DNA from: Bradyrhizobium manausense
GTDB taxonomy: Bacteria > Pseudomonadota > Alphaproteobacteria > Rhizobiales > Xanthobacteraceae
DNA length: 64,000 nt
Direction: 5' to 3'
Assembly (NCBI RefSeq): GCF_018131105.1
Contig: NZ_JAFCJI010000005.1
Coordinates: 124,001 to 188,000 of the forward strand
Shown: in pieces, positions 51,034 to 60,717 of the stretch
Layout of the letters: each line of letters opens with the position of its first letter
Numbering within the stretch: position 1 is the first letter of the stretch
Notes under the pieces: model-generated
What the model was told of the DNA's origin: nothing
Databases searched by the model: none
The model's input: only the letters and a program-made list of their open reading frames with translations
Program-made: the position numbers and the translations under genes

Positions 51034-51175
51034 TGTCGTCCCGGCGCAGGCCGGGACCCATACCGCGCGATCTATCGATAAGGGATGGTGACAGTACCGC
51101 GGGAAGACTCTTCACTACGAATCTTCGCCAAACTGCTCCCTGGGGTTATGGGTCCAGGCCTGCGCCGGGACGACA
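51034..51175. repeat. Dispersed palindromic intergenic repeat, family B (copy 5)
   Basis: CTGTCGTCCCGGCGCAGGCC with GGGACCCATACCGCGCGAT at the left; TCTTCGCCAAACTGCTCCCT and TATGGGTCCAGGCCTGCGCC at the right. It separates the convergent citrate synthase and J-domain genes. Confidence 0.88.
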
Positions 51176-51197
51176 CCAGAGAATACTGCGCGAGGCG

Positions 51198-51836
51198 TTA
51201 CGCCTCCCGCACCACCGTCTTCAGATAATTATACGCCTTGATGATCTCGATCAGGCGATCCTCGGTGGAGCGGTCGCCGCCATTGGCGTCGGGGTGGTGC
51301 TGCTTCACCAGCGCCTTGTACTTGCTCTTGACGTCGGCGAGCGTGGCACTCGGACCGAGGCCCATCACCTGAAGCGCCTTGCGCTCGGCGTTCATCACCT
51401 TGCGCGTTTCGACCTTGGGCTGGGCGGACTCCGGACCCTTCCGCCAGCCGGTGCGGCCGTTGAGCTCCTGGAACATGCTGAAGGGATCGAAGGCTCCGTC
51501 GATCTCGGCTTCCGCGCCTTTCTTGACGCCGCCATTGGCGCCCATCTTCCAGGTCGGACGGTGACCGGTCAGCGCATCCTTCTGATAGCGCGCGACGGCG
51601 TCGGCATTCATGCCGGAGAAGAAATTGTAGTTCTGGTTGTACTCGCGCACGTGGTCCAGGCAGAAGTGCCAGTACTCGCGCTGGTTATCGCGGCCCTTGG
51701 GTGCGCGATGCGCGCCCTTGTTCTGACACCCGGTCCATTCGCAGGCGACCACAGTGTCGCGCGGCTTCACCTCGGGCTGCTTGCCCCGCGGCTTGACCCG
51801 GATGGAGTCGAAGAACTTTGATGAATCGATCGGCAT
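51198..51836 (-). CDS. J domain-containing protein (DnaJ-like)
   Basis: A 212-residue co-chaperone-like protein with a C-terminal J domain: ALQVMGLGPSATLADVKSKY, then KALVKQHHPDANGGDRSTED with the HPD tripeptide needed to stimulate DnaK ATPase. The N-terminal 130 residues contain CEWTGCQNKGAHRAPKG and WHFCLDHVREYNQNYNFFSGM, with four Cys/His that may bind zinc; this part is conserved in alphaproteobacterial J proteins of unknown target. It is divergent from bolA with a 96-base shared promoter gap, an arrangement often kept in the group. Confidence 0.92.
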   Translation of the reverse strand: MPIDSSKFFDSIRVKPRGKQPEVKPRDTVVACEWTGCQNKGAHRAPKGRDNQREYWHFCLDHVREYNQNYNFFSGMNADAVARYQKDALTGHRPTWKMGANGGVKKGAEAEIDGAFDPFSMFQELNGRTGWRKGPESAQPKVETRKVMNAERKALQVMGLGPSATLADVKSKYKALVKQHHPDANGGDRSTEDRLIEIIKAYNYLKTVVREA

Positions 51837-51932
51837 GGCTGACTTTGACTACGCAATGCAAAAACCTTCAAGTCTTGACATTGCAATTAGGACGAGACCC
51901 CGGCAATTGACGGAGAGCGATCGCGCGCTTTA

Positions 51933-52211
51933 ATGGCAAACATGGCTACCAAAGATACTATCAGCAACAAGTTGCAGGAAGCTTTCACACCGGAAAGCCT
52001 CGAGGTCGTCGACGAGTCACATTTGCATGAGGGCCATTCCGGCCATCGGCCGAGCGGCGAGACGCACTTCCGCGTTTATATCGTGTCTCAGGCCTTCAAA
52101 GGGAAGAGCCGGGTTGACCGTCACCGCATGATAAATGCGGCTCTGGCCGCGGAACTCTCCGGCAGCGTGCACGCGCTGGCAATCCACGCGCAGGCGCCGG
52201 GGGAAGGCTGA
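51933..52211 (+). CDS. BolA family protein
   Basis: A 92-residue BolA/IbaG-like protein; such proteins pair with monothiol glutaredoxins in iron-sulfur trafficking and some act as regulators. The fold is seen in ISNKLQEAFTPESLEVVDES, the His-containing loop HLHEGHSGHRPSGETHFRVYIVS, and FKGKSRVDRHRMINAAL. The invariant region around RVDRHR is intact. The ATG at 51933 is used; the ATG three codons later is possible. GACGGAGAG lies about 15 bases upstream, rather far for a ribosome site. Confidence 0.93.
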   Translation: MANMATKDTISNKLQEAFTPESLEVVDESHLHEGHSGHRPSGETHFRVYIVSQAFKGKSRVDRHRMINAALAAELSGSVHALAIHAQAPGEG

Positions 52212-52257
52212 CTTCGCTTACCCTCCCGTTGAGGGTCCAGCACCTCATCAAGGATGG

Positions 52258-52380
52258 TCGTCATGCCCGGGCTTGTCCCGGGCATCCACGTTCTTCGTTC
52301 GAAACAGTAAGACGTGGATGGCCGGGTCATAGGCGAGCGGAAGCGACGCCGTCCTTCGGACGGCTATGCCCGGCCATGAC
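52258..52380. repeat. Intergenic inverted repeat with TCATGCCCGGGC arms
   Basis: TCGTCATGCCCGGGCTTGTC and CCGGGCATCCACG at the left, TATGCCCGGCCATGAC at the right, with GGACGG/CCGTCC pairing inside. It fills the convergent gap between bolA and the CNNM/CorC gene. A related short hairpin is at 32911-32933. Confidence 0.75.
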
Positions 52381-52413
52381 GATGTGGAGGCGAAAGTGCC
52401 ATCAACCGCCGCG

Positions 52414-53718
52414 TCAAAACGACGTCCCGGCCCGTCTCGGCTTCGCCTCTTCCAGCTCCGCATCGCGCGGGACCGGTGAAATACGGAGCGCGGTGATGCG
52501 GTTGCGCTCGCGGCGGAGCACGCGGAAGCGGAAGCCGTGGAAGGTGAAGCTCTGGCCGCGGTCGGGGATCGAGCGCGCCTCGTGAATGACGAGGCCGGCA
52601 ACCGTGGTTGCCTCTCCATCAGGCAGGCGCCAGTCCATGGCGCGGTTGAGGTCACGGATCGGCACCGAGCCATCGACCACGACGGAGCCATCCGGCTGGG
52701 CGCGCACGCCGGCGACCACCACGTCGTGCTCGTCGGAGATGTCACCGACGATCTCTTCCAGAATGTCTTCCAGCGTCACAAGGCCTTCAACTTCGCCGTA
52801 CTCGTCGACGACGAGCGCGAAATGGGTCTTTCGGCGGCGGAATGCCTTGAGCTGCTCGGACACCGGCCGCATCTCCGGCACGAACCACGGCGGCAGCGCG
52901 ATGGTGGAGACATCGATACGCGAGGTGTCGCCGTCGGAAGCGCGGATCGCGCGCAAGAGGTCCTTGGCGTGGAGCACGCCAATGATGTTTTCCGGCTTCT
53001 CGCGCCAGAGCGGAATGCGGGTGTATTCGGTCGCCAGCACTTCGCGCACCAGATCCTCCGCCGGCAGATCGGCGTTGATCAACATCATCTCGGTGCGATG
53101 AATCATGACGTCGGAGACCTGCAGCTCGCGCAGATCCAGCAGGCCACCGAGCATGTCGCGGTCCTGCTTCTCGACCTTGCCCTCATGGTGCAGCAGGTCG
53201 ACCGCGCCGCGCAGGCGTTCGGTCGGCGACAGGATCGCCTGGTGCTCCCCGGCGAGGCCGAACAAGCGCATCAACAGCCGCACGATGACTTCCACCACCC
53301 GCAGCAGCGGCCCCAGCACATACATCGTCAGCCGCATCGGGCGCGCGACCGCGAGCGCCATGCGATCCGGCGCGTTGATGGCGATGGTCTTGGGCAGAAC
53401 TTCCGCGAAGATCACGACCAGCGCGGTCATGACGCCAGTGGCGTAGAGCACGCCGACATCGCCGAACCAGGCCGTGAAGATGCTGGTAGCCAGTGCCGAG
53501 GCGCTGATATTGGCGATGTTGTTGCCGAGCAGCAGCGCGCCGATCAGGCGCTCGCGCATGTCGAGCAGTTGCGAGACCACGTCGGCATCGCGATTACCCT
53601 GCTTGGATAGCCGCAGCATGCTGGCGCGCGAGGCGCCGGTCAGCGCTGTCTCGCTCGCGGCGAAGAAGCCCGAGACCAGCAGGCAGACGATGACGATGGT
53701 GAAGCCGAGCCAGTCCAT
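52414..53718 (-). CDS. CNNM/CorC-type transporter (hemolysin family protein)
   Basis: A 434-residue membrane protein of the CNNM/HlyC-CorC family, linked to Mg2+/Co2+ efflux. The DUF21/CNNM transmembrane domain starts LGFTIVIVCLLVSGFFAASETALTGASRASM and includes LLGNNIANISASALATS and VIFAEVLPKTIAINAPDR. Two CBS repeats follow (VSDVMIHRTEMMLI and FALVVDEYGEVEGLVTLEDILEEIVGDISDE), then a C-terminal CorC/HlyC domain. It is downstream of aroB on the same strand, 81 bases away, so it may be on the same transcript. Confidence 0.93.
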   Translation of the reverse strand: MDWLGFTIVIVCLLVSGFFAASETALTGASRASMLRLSKQGNRDADVVSQLLDMRERLIGALLLGNNIANISASALATSIFTAWFGDVGVLYATGVMTALVVIFAEVLPKTIAINAPDRMALAVARPMRLTMYVLGPLLRVVEVIVRLLMRLFGLAGEHQAILSPTERLRGAVDLLHHEGKVEKQDRDMLGGLLDLRELQVSDVMIHRTEMMLINADLPAEDLVREVLATEYTRIPLWREKPENIIGVLHAKDLLRAIRASDGDTSRIDVSTIALPPWFVPEMRPVSEQLKAFRRRKTHFALVVDEYGEVEGLVTLEDILEEIVGDISDEHDVVVAGVRAQPDGSVVVDGSVPIRDLNRAMDWRLPDGEATTVAGLVIHEARSIPDRGQSFTFHGFRFRVLRRERNRITALRISPVPRDAELEEAKPRRAGTSF

Positions 53719-53799
53719 GCACCACTCGAATTTCTTGCCTTGACGCGTGTTCTTTACGCGAACCGATACCCACTTCGCCTGGAAACGCTCTCTAGCGCA

Positions 53800-54948
53800 T
53801 CAGGCCTTCTGCGCGAGCTTCTCTTTGAGGAAGTCGCGCACCGGGGTCGGCTCAACGTCCTTTGCGATGACCGCGCGGCCCACCGCCTCGAGCAGGATGA
53901 AGGTGAGCTTGCCGCGCTTGACCTTCTTGTCCTGCGCCATCAGCGCCATCAGCGCGTCGGCATCGGCGAGGCCTTCCTGCGCGAAGCCCGCGATGTCCTG
54001 CAGGCGCGTCGGAAGGCCGGCTTCGATCAGATGACGCTCGACGCGGACCGCCTCGAGCTCACCGATCATGCCGAGTCTGGCCGAGAACTGCGCCGCCAGC
54101 GTCATGCCGATGGCAACGCCTTCGCCGTGGAACAGACGGTCGGAGAAGCCGGTCGCGGCTTCCAGCGCGTGTCCAAAGGTGTGGCCGAGATTGAGCAGCG
54201 CCCGCTCGCCGGTCTCGCGCTCGTCGCGCGAGACGACGCCGGCCTTGGCGCGGCAGGAGGTCGCGATCGCATGTTCGCGGGCAGAGCCGCCCTGGAAGAT
54301 GTCCGCGTGGTTCTTCTCCAGCCAGGTGAAGAAGGCCTCGTCGCCGAGCACGCCGTATTTGGCGACCTCGGCATAGCCGGCGCGGAATTGCCGCGGCGAC
54401 AGCGTGTCGAGCACAGCGGTGTCGGCGACGACAAGCACCGGCTGGTGGAAGGCACCGAGCAAATTCTTGCCCTGCGGCGAGTTGATGCCGGTCTTGCCGC
54501 CAACGGAGGAATCGACCTGCGCCAGCAGCGATGTCGGTACCTGCACGAAATCGACACCGCGACGCAGGATCGCGGCCGCAAAGCCGGCGAGATCGCCGAC
54601 CACGCCGCCGCCGAGCGCGATGACGAGATCGTTGCGCTCGATCCTGGCCGCGATCAGGGCTTCGCTGACTTTTTCCAGCCCCGCATAAGTCTTGGAGATC
54701 TCGCCTTCCTCGACGACGACACGCGAGGTCGGAATGCCGGCGGCCGCGAGCGAGGCTTCCGTCGGCTCGAGCCAGTATCTTGCAACGGTGCGATCGGTGA
54801 CGATGGCGGTGCGCACGCCGGGGCGCAATGCGGCAACGCGTTCGCCGAGCGACGACAGCACGCCGCGGCCGATGACGATGTCATAGGCGCGATTCTCCAG
54901 CGCGACGCCGACGTTGACGGGATCGGAATGTTTCAGAGGCGCAGTCAT
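53800..54948 (-). CDS. aroB: 3-dehydroquinate synthase
   Basis: A 382-residue enzyme converting DAHP to 3-dehydroquinate in the shikimate pathway, using NAD and a divalent metal. Family marks are ALGGGVVGDLAGFAAAILRRG, PTSLLAQVDSSVGGKTGINSPQGKNL, AEVAKYGVLGDE and LNLGHTFGHALEAATGFSD with metal-binding His residues. The ATG at 54948 overlaps the aroK stop (ATGA), the classic aroKB coupling. The ribosome site is inside aroK. Confidence 0.98.
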   Translation of the reverse strand: MTAPLKHSDPVNVGVALENRAYDIVIGRGVLSSLGERVAALRPGVRTAIVTDRTVARYWLEPTEASLAAAGIPTSRVVVEEGEISKTYAGLEKVSEALIAARIERNDLVIALGGGVVGDLAGFAAAILRRGVDFVQVPTSLLAQVDSSVGGKTGINSPQGKNLLGAFHQPVLVVADTAVLDTLSPRQFRAGYAEVAKYGVLGDEAFFTWLEKNHADIFQGGSAREHAIATSCRAKAGVVSRDERETGERALLNLGHTFGHALEAATGFSDRLFHGEGVAIGMTLAAQFSARLGMIGELEAVRVERHLIEAGLPTRLQDIAGFAQEGLADADALMALMAQDKKVKRGKLTFILLEAVGRAVIAKDVEPTPVRDFLKEKLAQKA

Positions 54949-55571
54949 CGAACGGCACTCGCGACGTCGGCAGGAGATTGTGTGGCCGGCTCGCCGCAGA
55001 GATGCGCGTGCAACGTCTCGAGGGTCTCATCGACAATTCTGTCGTGCGGCACGTCGCGCGAGGCGATGGTGAGGTCGGCATGGCTGTAGACCGGCTCGCG
55101 CTCGGTGAGCAGGCGCGTCACGGTGCCCTCGGGGTCGGCCGTCTGGAGCAGCGGACGGTCGGCGCGGCGGCGCACGCGGCGCATGATGACGTCGTGGTCG
55201 GCCTTGAGCCAGATCGAGATCGCCTTGGCCGCGATGCGGCTGCGCGTCTCCTCGCGCATGAAGGCGCCGCCGCCGGTCGCCAGCACCAACGGCCCGCCGT
55301 CGAGCAGGCGCGCGATCACCCGCGCCTCGCCGTCGCGGAAATGCGGCTCGCCATGGCGCTCGAAGATCTCCGGTATGGTCATGCCGGCCGCCGCCTCGAT
55401 CTCGGTGTCGGCATCGACGAACGGCAGCTTGAGCCTGACAGCCATGCGGCGACCGATGGTGGACTTGCCGACGCCCATCATGCCGACCAGCACGACCGAA
55501 CGCGTGCCCAGGGCCGACAGGATGTCGGCCTCCGGGTTCGCTTGTGCTGGCATCTCGGCGTCAGACATCAT
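54945..55571 (-). CDS. aroK: Shikimate kinase
   Basis: A 208-residue kinase phosphorylating shikimate at O3. Walker A VGMMGVGKSTIGRRMAVRL is at about 29-47, the shikimate-binding FVDADTEIEAAAGMTIPEIFERHGEPHFR follows, and LATGGGAFMREETR and RADRPLL (LID Arg) are present. Two adjacent ATG codons (55571 and 55568) are possible starts; a longer frame to 55667 lacks homology. It is the first gene of the aroK-aroB unit and divergent from the small membrane protein before xerD. Confidence 0.96.
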   Translation of the reverse strand: MMSDAEMPAQANPEADILSALGTRSVVLVGMMGVGKSTIGRRMAVRLKLPFVDADTEIEAAAGMTIPEIFERHGEPHFRDGEARVIARLLDGGPLVLATGGGAFMREETRSRIAAKAISIWLKADHDVIMRRVRRRADRPLLQTADPEGTVTRLLTEREPVYSHADLTIASRDVPHDRIVDETLETLHAHLCGEPATQSPADVASAVR

Positions 55572-55738
55572 TTTGCTCGATTGGATCTCGCTCAAACTGC
55601 CGCCAGGGGCGGCATCCCGGCCACCTATACGACCCCCTCGGGGCCCTCGCCAGAGGACTCTTGCCACGAAACGGCGAACATGTTGGATGATTTCATTGAT
55701 TAATTTGCAAACCTGAGACCTCGTCGAGACCTTGCCCG

Positions 55739-55885
55739 ATGCCCAGCCTGTTCCGCTTCCTGACGGTCGTCGCCGTGATTGCCGGCATCGTCTATGGCGC
55801 GGTGTTCGCGCTGGCCAACTTCGTCAATCCGAAGCCGCGAGAAATGACGGTGACGATCCCGCCGGATAAATTTCTCAAGAAATAG
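55739..55885 (+). CDS. Small conserved-type single-pass membrane protein (48 aa)
   Basis: An ORF from ATG 55739 to TAG 55885 encodes 48 residues: a hydrophobic N-terminal helix (FRFLTVVAVIAGIVYGAVFAL) and a short basic tail with NPKPREMTVTIPPDKFLKK. Codons are GC-ending as in real genes. The frame ends 17 bases before xerD on the same strand, suggesting co-transcription. The family is unknown to me; the predicted topology is an inner-membrane anchor with a periplasmic or cytosolic tail of about 20 residues. Confidence 0.75.
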   Translation: MPSLFRFLTVVAVIAGIVYGAVFALANFVNPKPREMTVTIPPDKFLKK

Positions 55886-55902
55886 GAGCTAGCCTCCGGG
55901 GC

Positions 55903-56871
55903 ATGCGCAAATCCTCCGCCAGCAAGCCCTCCGACGCCAAGCTTACCGGCCTGTTCCTCGACATGCTCGCGGCGGAACAGGGTGCCGGGCCCAATACGCT
56001 CGACGCCTATCGCCGCGACCTCACCGATTTCTCGGAGTTTCTCGGCCGCGCCGGCCACGGCTTTGTTGACGCCGAAACGCAAGTCCTGCGCGACTATCTC
56101 GGTGATCTCGATGCGCGCGGCTTCAAATCCTCCAGCGTCGCGCGGCGGCTCTCGGCAATGCGGCACCTGTTCCGCTTCCTCTTGAACGAGCGCATCAGAG
56201 CCGAAGATCCCGCAGCGATCCTGTCGGGCCCCAAGCGCGGCCGCGGCCTGCCCAAGGTGCTGTCGATTTCAGATGTCGACCGCATGCTTCGCCGTGCCAA
56301 GGAAATGAGTGAAGCGGCGGACGCCTCGCCGTCGCAGCGGCTGCGCGCTTTGCGGCTCTATTGCCTGCTCGAAGTGCTCTACGCCACGGGCCTGCGTGTC
56401 TCCGAACTGGTGTCGCTGCCGCGCTCGGCGGCGAAGCGCGACGCCCGCATGATCGTGGTGCGCGGCAAGGGCGACAAGGAACGCCTGGTGCCGCTGAACG
56501 AAGCTTCGCGGCAGGCGATGGCGGATTATCTCGCGGCGACAGAAGCGGCGAAGGGCGAGAAGAAGGGCAGCGTCGCCACAGCGAAATGGCTGTTTCCTTC
56601 CTTCGGCGAGAGCGGGCACCTGACGCGGCAACACTTTGGCCGCGACCTCAAGGAGCTCGCGGTCGCCTCGGGGCTTCAGGCGCGCCTGGTCTCCCCGCAC
56701 GTGCTGCGGCACGCGTTCGCCAGCCACCTCCTGCACAACGGCGCGGATTTGCGCATCGTGCAGACCCTGCTCGGCCATACTGACATTTCGACCACCCAGA
56801 TCTACACCCATGTGGTCGAGGAGCGATTGAAGAGCCTGGTGCGGGACCTGCACCCGCTGGCGGAGAAGTAA
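55903..56871 (+). CDS. xerD: Tyrosine recombinase XerD
   Basis: A 322-residue site-specific recombinase resolving chromosome dimers at dif with XerC. The N-terminal SAM-like domain has LFLDMLAAEQGAGPNTLDAYRRDL, and the catalytic domain shows the Arg in ATGLRVSELVSL, Lys in VRGKGDKERLVPL, HVLRHAFASHLL (His-x-x-Arg), LGHTDISTTQIYTHV with the second His and the nucleophile Tyr. AGGAGCTAGC precedes the ATG at 55903. It lies between the small membrane protein and accA and shows no sign of being part of a mobile element. Confidence 0.95.
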   Translation: MRKSSASKPSDAKLTGLFLDMLAAEQGAGPNTLDAYRRDLTDFSEFLGRAGHGFVDAETQVLRDYLGDLDARGFKSSSVARRLSAMRHLFRFLLNERIRAEDPAAILSGPKRGRGLPKVLSISDVDRMLRRAKEMSEAADASPSQRLRALRLYCLLEVLYATGLRVSELVSLPRSAAKRDARMIVVRGKGDKERLVPLNEASRQAMADYLAATEAAKGEKKGSVATAKWLFPSFGESGHLTRQHFGRDLKELAVASGLQARLVSPHVLRHAFASHLLHNGADLRIVQTLLGHTDISTTQIYTHVVEERLKSLVRDLHPLAEK

Positions 56872-56876
56872 GCAGG

Positions 56877-56962
56877 TCTCGTGCCCCGGGCACATGCCGC
56901 TTGCGGTCCCGGCTCTGCGCAGCAGCGCTATAGAAGCGCTGCAGCGCGTCCGGGACACGAGA
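56877..56962. repeat. Intergenic inverted repeat after xerD
   Basis: TCTCGTGCCCCGGGC and GTCCGGGACACGAGA form the outer stem; AGCGCTATAGAAGCGCT forms an inner hairpin. It resembles the other genome repeats and separates xerD from accA. Confidence 0.75.
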
Positions 56963-57148
56963 TCCCAACCGGGAAGACAACCGAAACCGCCTTGACTTCG
57001 GCCACATCTCCGCAGAAAGAGCCGTGGCCCTGTCAGTGATTTGGCGCGCTCCCGGGAGCGCACAGGTCAACCCATTGAAGAAGCTACACTTCTTGACGAG
57101 AAGCCAACCTCGCTTCGCCTCTCCGCCCCGTCCCCCTATATTGAGTTG

Positions 57149-58111
57149 ATGCCAGACCAGATGCGCAGCTATCTCGACTTCGAAAAGCCCGTCGCTGAGC
57201 TCGATTCCAAGGTCGACGAGCTCAGGACGCTTGCGGCCAACGGCACCGACATCGCTGAGGAGATCGGGAAGATCGAGGACAAGGCGGCGCAGGCGCTGGC
57301 CGACCTCTATCTCAACCTGACGCCGTGGCAGAAGACGCTGGTCGCGCGACACTCGCAGCGGCCGCATTTCAACGACTTCATCAAGGGCCTGATCACCGAA
57401 TTCACCCCGCTCGCCGGCGATCGCAAGTTCGGCGAGGACGAGGCCCTGGTCGCGGGCTTCGGCCGCTTCCGCGGCGAAGCCATCTGCGTGATGGGCCAGG
57501 AAAAGGGCGATTCCACCGAGAGCCGCATCAAGCACAACTTTGGCATGGCGCGGCCGGAAGGTTACCGCAAATGCGTGCGGCTGATGGAGATGGCCGAGCG
57601 GTTCGGCCTGCCGGTGCTGTCGCTCGCCGATTCCGCCGGTGCCTATCCCGGCATCGGCGCTGAAGAGCGCGGCCAGGCTGAAGCCATCGCGCGCTCGACC
57701 GATGCCTGCATGGCGCTGACCGTGCCGAACGTCGCCATCATCACCGGCGAGGGCATGTCGGGCGGCGCCATCGCCATCACCACCGCCAACAAGGTGCTGA
57801 TGCTGGAGCACGCGATCTACAGCGTGATCTCCCCGGAAGCCGCCTCCTCGATCCTGTGGCGCGACGGCAGCAAGGCGCAGGAAGCCGCCAACAACATGAA
57901 GATCACCGCGCAGGACATGCTGCGCTTCGGGGTGATCGATAGCATCCTGAAGGAGCCGGTCGGCGGCGCCCATCGCGACCCCGCCGCCATGATCGCCACG
58001 ACGGGCGACGCGATCGCCAAGGCTTTTGACGAGATGCGCGGCCTGGATGGCGACGCCATCCGCAAGCAGCGCCGCCAGAAATTCCTCGATATCGGCCGGA
58101 AACTGGGCTGA
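57149..58111 (+). CDS. accA: Acetyl-CoA carboxylase carboxyltransferase subunit alpha
   Basis: The 320-residue alpha subunit of the carboxyltransferase that makes malonyl-CoA for fatty acid synthesis. It starts MRSYLDFEKPVAELDSKVDEL and shows HFNDFIKGLITEFTPLAGDR, GQEKGDSTESRIKHNFGMARPEG, SLADSAGAYPGIGAEERGQAEAI and TGEGMSGGAIAI, all AccA hallmarks. The ATG at 57149 matches the family N-terminus; an open stretch up to 57041 is not conserved. accD is not in the window. Confidence 0.98.
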   Translation: MPDQMRSYLDFEKPVAELDSKVDELRTLAANGTDIAEEIGKIEDKAAQALADLYLNLTPWQKTLVARHSQRPHFNDFIKGLITEFTPLAGDRKFGEDEALVAGFGRFRGEAICVMGQEKGDSTESRIKHNFGMARPEGYRKCVRLMEMAERFGLPVLSLADSAGAYPGIGAEERGQAEAIARSTDACMALTVPNVAIITGEGMSGGAIAITTANKVLMLEHAIYSVISPEAASSILWRDGSKAQEAANNMKITAQDMLRFGVIDSILKEPVGGAHRDPAAMIATTGDAIAKAFDEMRGLDGDAIRKQRRQKFLDIGRKLG

Positions 58112-58131
58112 TTCGGACGGTTTTTAATGCC

Positions 58132-58167
58132 GTAGGGTGGGCTCGCCGTCGGCGTAACTCACCCTAC
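58132..58167. repeat. GTAGGGTG/CACCCTAC hairpin in the gap after accA
   Basis: GTAGGGTG (58132-58139) and CACCCTAC (58160-58167) pair around about 20 bases that include CGCCG/CGGCG. It begins 21 bases after the accA stop, following a short T-run, and may protect or end the transcript. The rest of the 367-base gap 58112-58478 shows no gene. Confidence 0.55.
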
Positions 58168-58478
58168 CGGACCTGCTCAGACCGTTCCGGTAACCCCGCA
58201 TTAACCCTTTTTTTGCCCAAATCAGCGATCTCAGTAGCTGTTTGGCTGCAAAGCCCAAGTTCCGGCCCAGTTTAAGTCTTCGTTGACCACGCCTGTCGGC
58301 CAACGGGCTCGTGATCCCCGGTCGGGTTGCGACCCCAAGGCCCGGAGGTTAGAATTTTAATCAATGGCTTCAGGGCATAAGCGCTGGGGCTTGGTCTGAC
58401 AAAGTCCGGATATTCCGGTCAGCCCATGCCCGACGATTGGGGTTCGCGCTCCTTGCCCGGCACGTTGTGGGGTCCATC

Positions 58479-59999
58479 TTGAATTCTCGTTCGCTTGCTC
58501 GCGCGCTCTTGGCTTCGGTTGCGCTTGCCGCCAGCATTGTGCTTGCCGGCTGCGATACCGATCAGGTGTCGCTGGCGACCAACGCCAAGGCCAACCAACC
58601 GGTCCCCCCAAAGCTCGTCGCTGCGATGGGCGAGAAGGACATGGATCTGAACTCGCCGATCCTGATCCGCCTGTTCAAATCAGAAGCCGAGCTCGAGATC
58701 TGGAAGCAGACCCGCTCCGGCCAGTTCGCCTTGCTCAAGACCTATCCGATCTGCCGCTGGTCGGGCGACCTCGGCCCGAAGGTGCGCGAAGGCGACCGCC
58801 AGGCGCCGGAAGGATTCTACTCGATCAATCCGAGCCAGATGAATCCGCAGTCGGCCTATTACCTCTCGTTCAACACCGGTTTCCCCAACGCGTTCGACCG
58901 TGCTTTGGGACGCACCGGCTCGCAGTTGATGGTGCATGGCGATTGCTCCTCGCGCGGCTGCTACGCGATGACGGACGAGCAGATCGCGGAGATCTATTCG
59001 CTCGGCCGCGAGTCCTTCTTCGGCGGTCAGAAGGCGTTCCAGTTCCAGGCCTATCCTTTCCGGATGACGCCGGTGAACATGGCCAAGCACCGCAACAATC
59101 CGAACATGGCCTTCTGGAAGATGATCAAGGAAGGCTATGATCATTTCGAGGTGACGCGGCAGGAGCCGAAGGTCGATTTCTGCGAGAAGAAGTACGTGTT
59201 CGACGCGGCCAAGGCCCCCGACGCCAAGCGCGATCCCGTGTTCGACGCTTCCGCCAAGTGCCCGGCCTATATCGTCCCCGAGGACATCGCCAGCGCCGTG
59301 CGCGAGAAGCAGCAGCGCGACGAAGCCGAGTACAACAAGCTCGTCGCCAGGGGCACGCCGGTGGCGCGCATGAACACCGGCATCGACGGCGGCATGAACA
59401 AGGTCTTCGCGGCGAAGATTCCGGAAGGCTCGACCGGCCTGTCGGACGGCGCCGAAGGCAATACGCTGCAGATGCTGGCGATGTCGAAGGCGCCGGGCAC
59501 GATCCCCGGCACCGTCAACCCGCCGAAGCCGAACTTCGAGCCGACCGCCGCCGCCCCGCAAGGAGAGCCGGTCGTCGCAGTCGCCGCACCCGCGACCAAC
59601 ACCCGCGTCGCGACCGCAGCGCCTGCAGAGAAGTCCGGCGGCTTCTTCTCCAATCTCAGCCGCAAGATGGGCATGGGCACCGCCGACACGACGGCGACCA
59701 CGCCGCCGCCGCAAGCGACCGCCTCGGTCGCCCCAGCGCCCGCAGCACCGAGCACAGCCTCCAAGCTGAAGACCGCAGTGAGCCACCTCATCCATCGCGA
59801 TACTGCGAAGGACAAGCCCGCCGTCGCCACGAAGCCCGCTGAGCCGGCAAAGCCCGCCGAGACCAAGGTCGTCGCCGCAACGCGTCCCGCGCCGAAGCTC
59901 CCGGCGAACGACGCCGCGGCTGGCGGCTCGCAGATGGCCGGCGCGGCCCCGGTGGTGTCGTCGAACTCGTTCGACAGCCGCTTTGGCGCGGTGAAATAG
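58479..59999 (+). CDS. L,D-transpeptidase (YafK/YkuD-type) lipoprotein
   Basis: An envelope L,D-transpeptidase of about 506 residues. After a lipoprotein signal (LARALLASVALAASIVLAGC) the YkuD-type domain contains YSINPSQMNPQSAYYLSFNTG and the catalytic motif MVHGDCSSRGCYAMTD (HG-x3-S-x-GC with nucleophile Cys), closest to the YafK group. The last 200 residues are Ala/Pro/Lys-rich and probably disordered, spanning the periplasm. The TTG at 58479 is chosen because GTGGGG lies just upstream and the signal starts at once; GTG 58467 and TTG 58437 are alternatives. The substrate is presumably peptidoglycan. Confidence 0.85.
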   Translation: MNSRSLARALLASVALAASIVLAGCDTDQVSLATNAKANQPVPPKLVAAMGEKDMDLNSPILIRLFKSEAELEIWKQTRSGQFALLKTYPICRWSGDLGPKVREGDRQAPEGFYSINPSQMNPQSAYYLSFNTGFPNAFDRALGRTGSQLMVHGDCSSRGCYAMTDEQIAEIYSLGRESFFGGQKAFQFQAYPFRMTPVNMAKHRNNPNMAFWKMIKEGYDHFEVTRQEPKVDFCEKKYVFDAAKAPDAKRDPVFDASAKCPAYIVPEDIASAVREKQQRDEAEYNKLVARGTPVARMNTGIDGGMNKVFAAKIPEGSTGLSDGAEGNTLQMLAMSKAPGTIPGTVNPPKPNFEPTAAAPQGEPVVAVAAPATNTRVATAAPAEKSGGFFSNLSRKMGMGTADTTATTPPPQATASVAPAPAAPSTASKLKTAVSHLIHRDTAKDKPAVATKPAEPAKPAETKVVAATRPAPKLPANDAAAGGSQMAGAAPVVSSNSFDSRFGAVK

Positions 60000-60021
60000 G
60001 CCGACGCTCGGCGCTAAACCG

Positions 60022-60709
<688 letters not shown>

Positions 60710-60717
<8 letters not shown>

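Noticed and set aside
55903..56871. Tyrosine recombinase as a marker of an integrated element
   Set aside because: Sequence and context match chromosomal XerD, with no adjacent tRNA, att repeats or phage genes.
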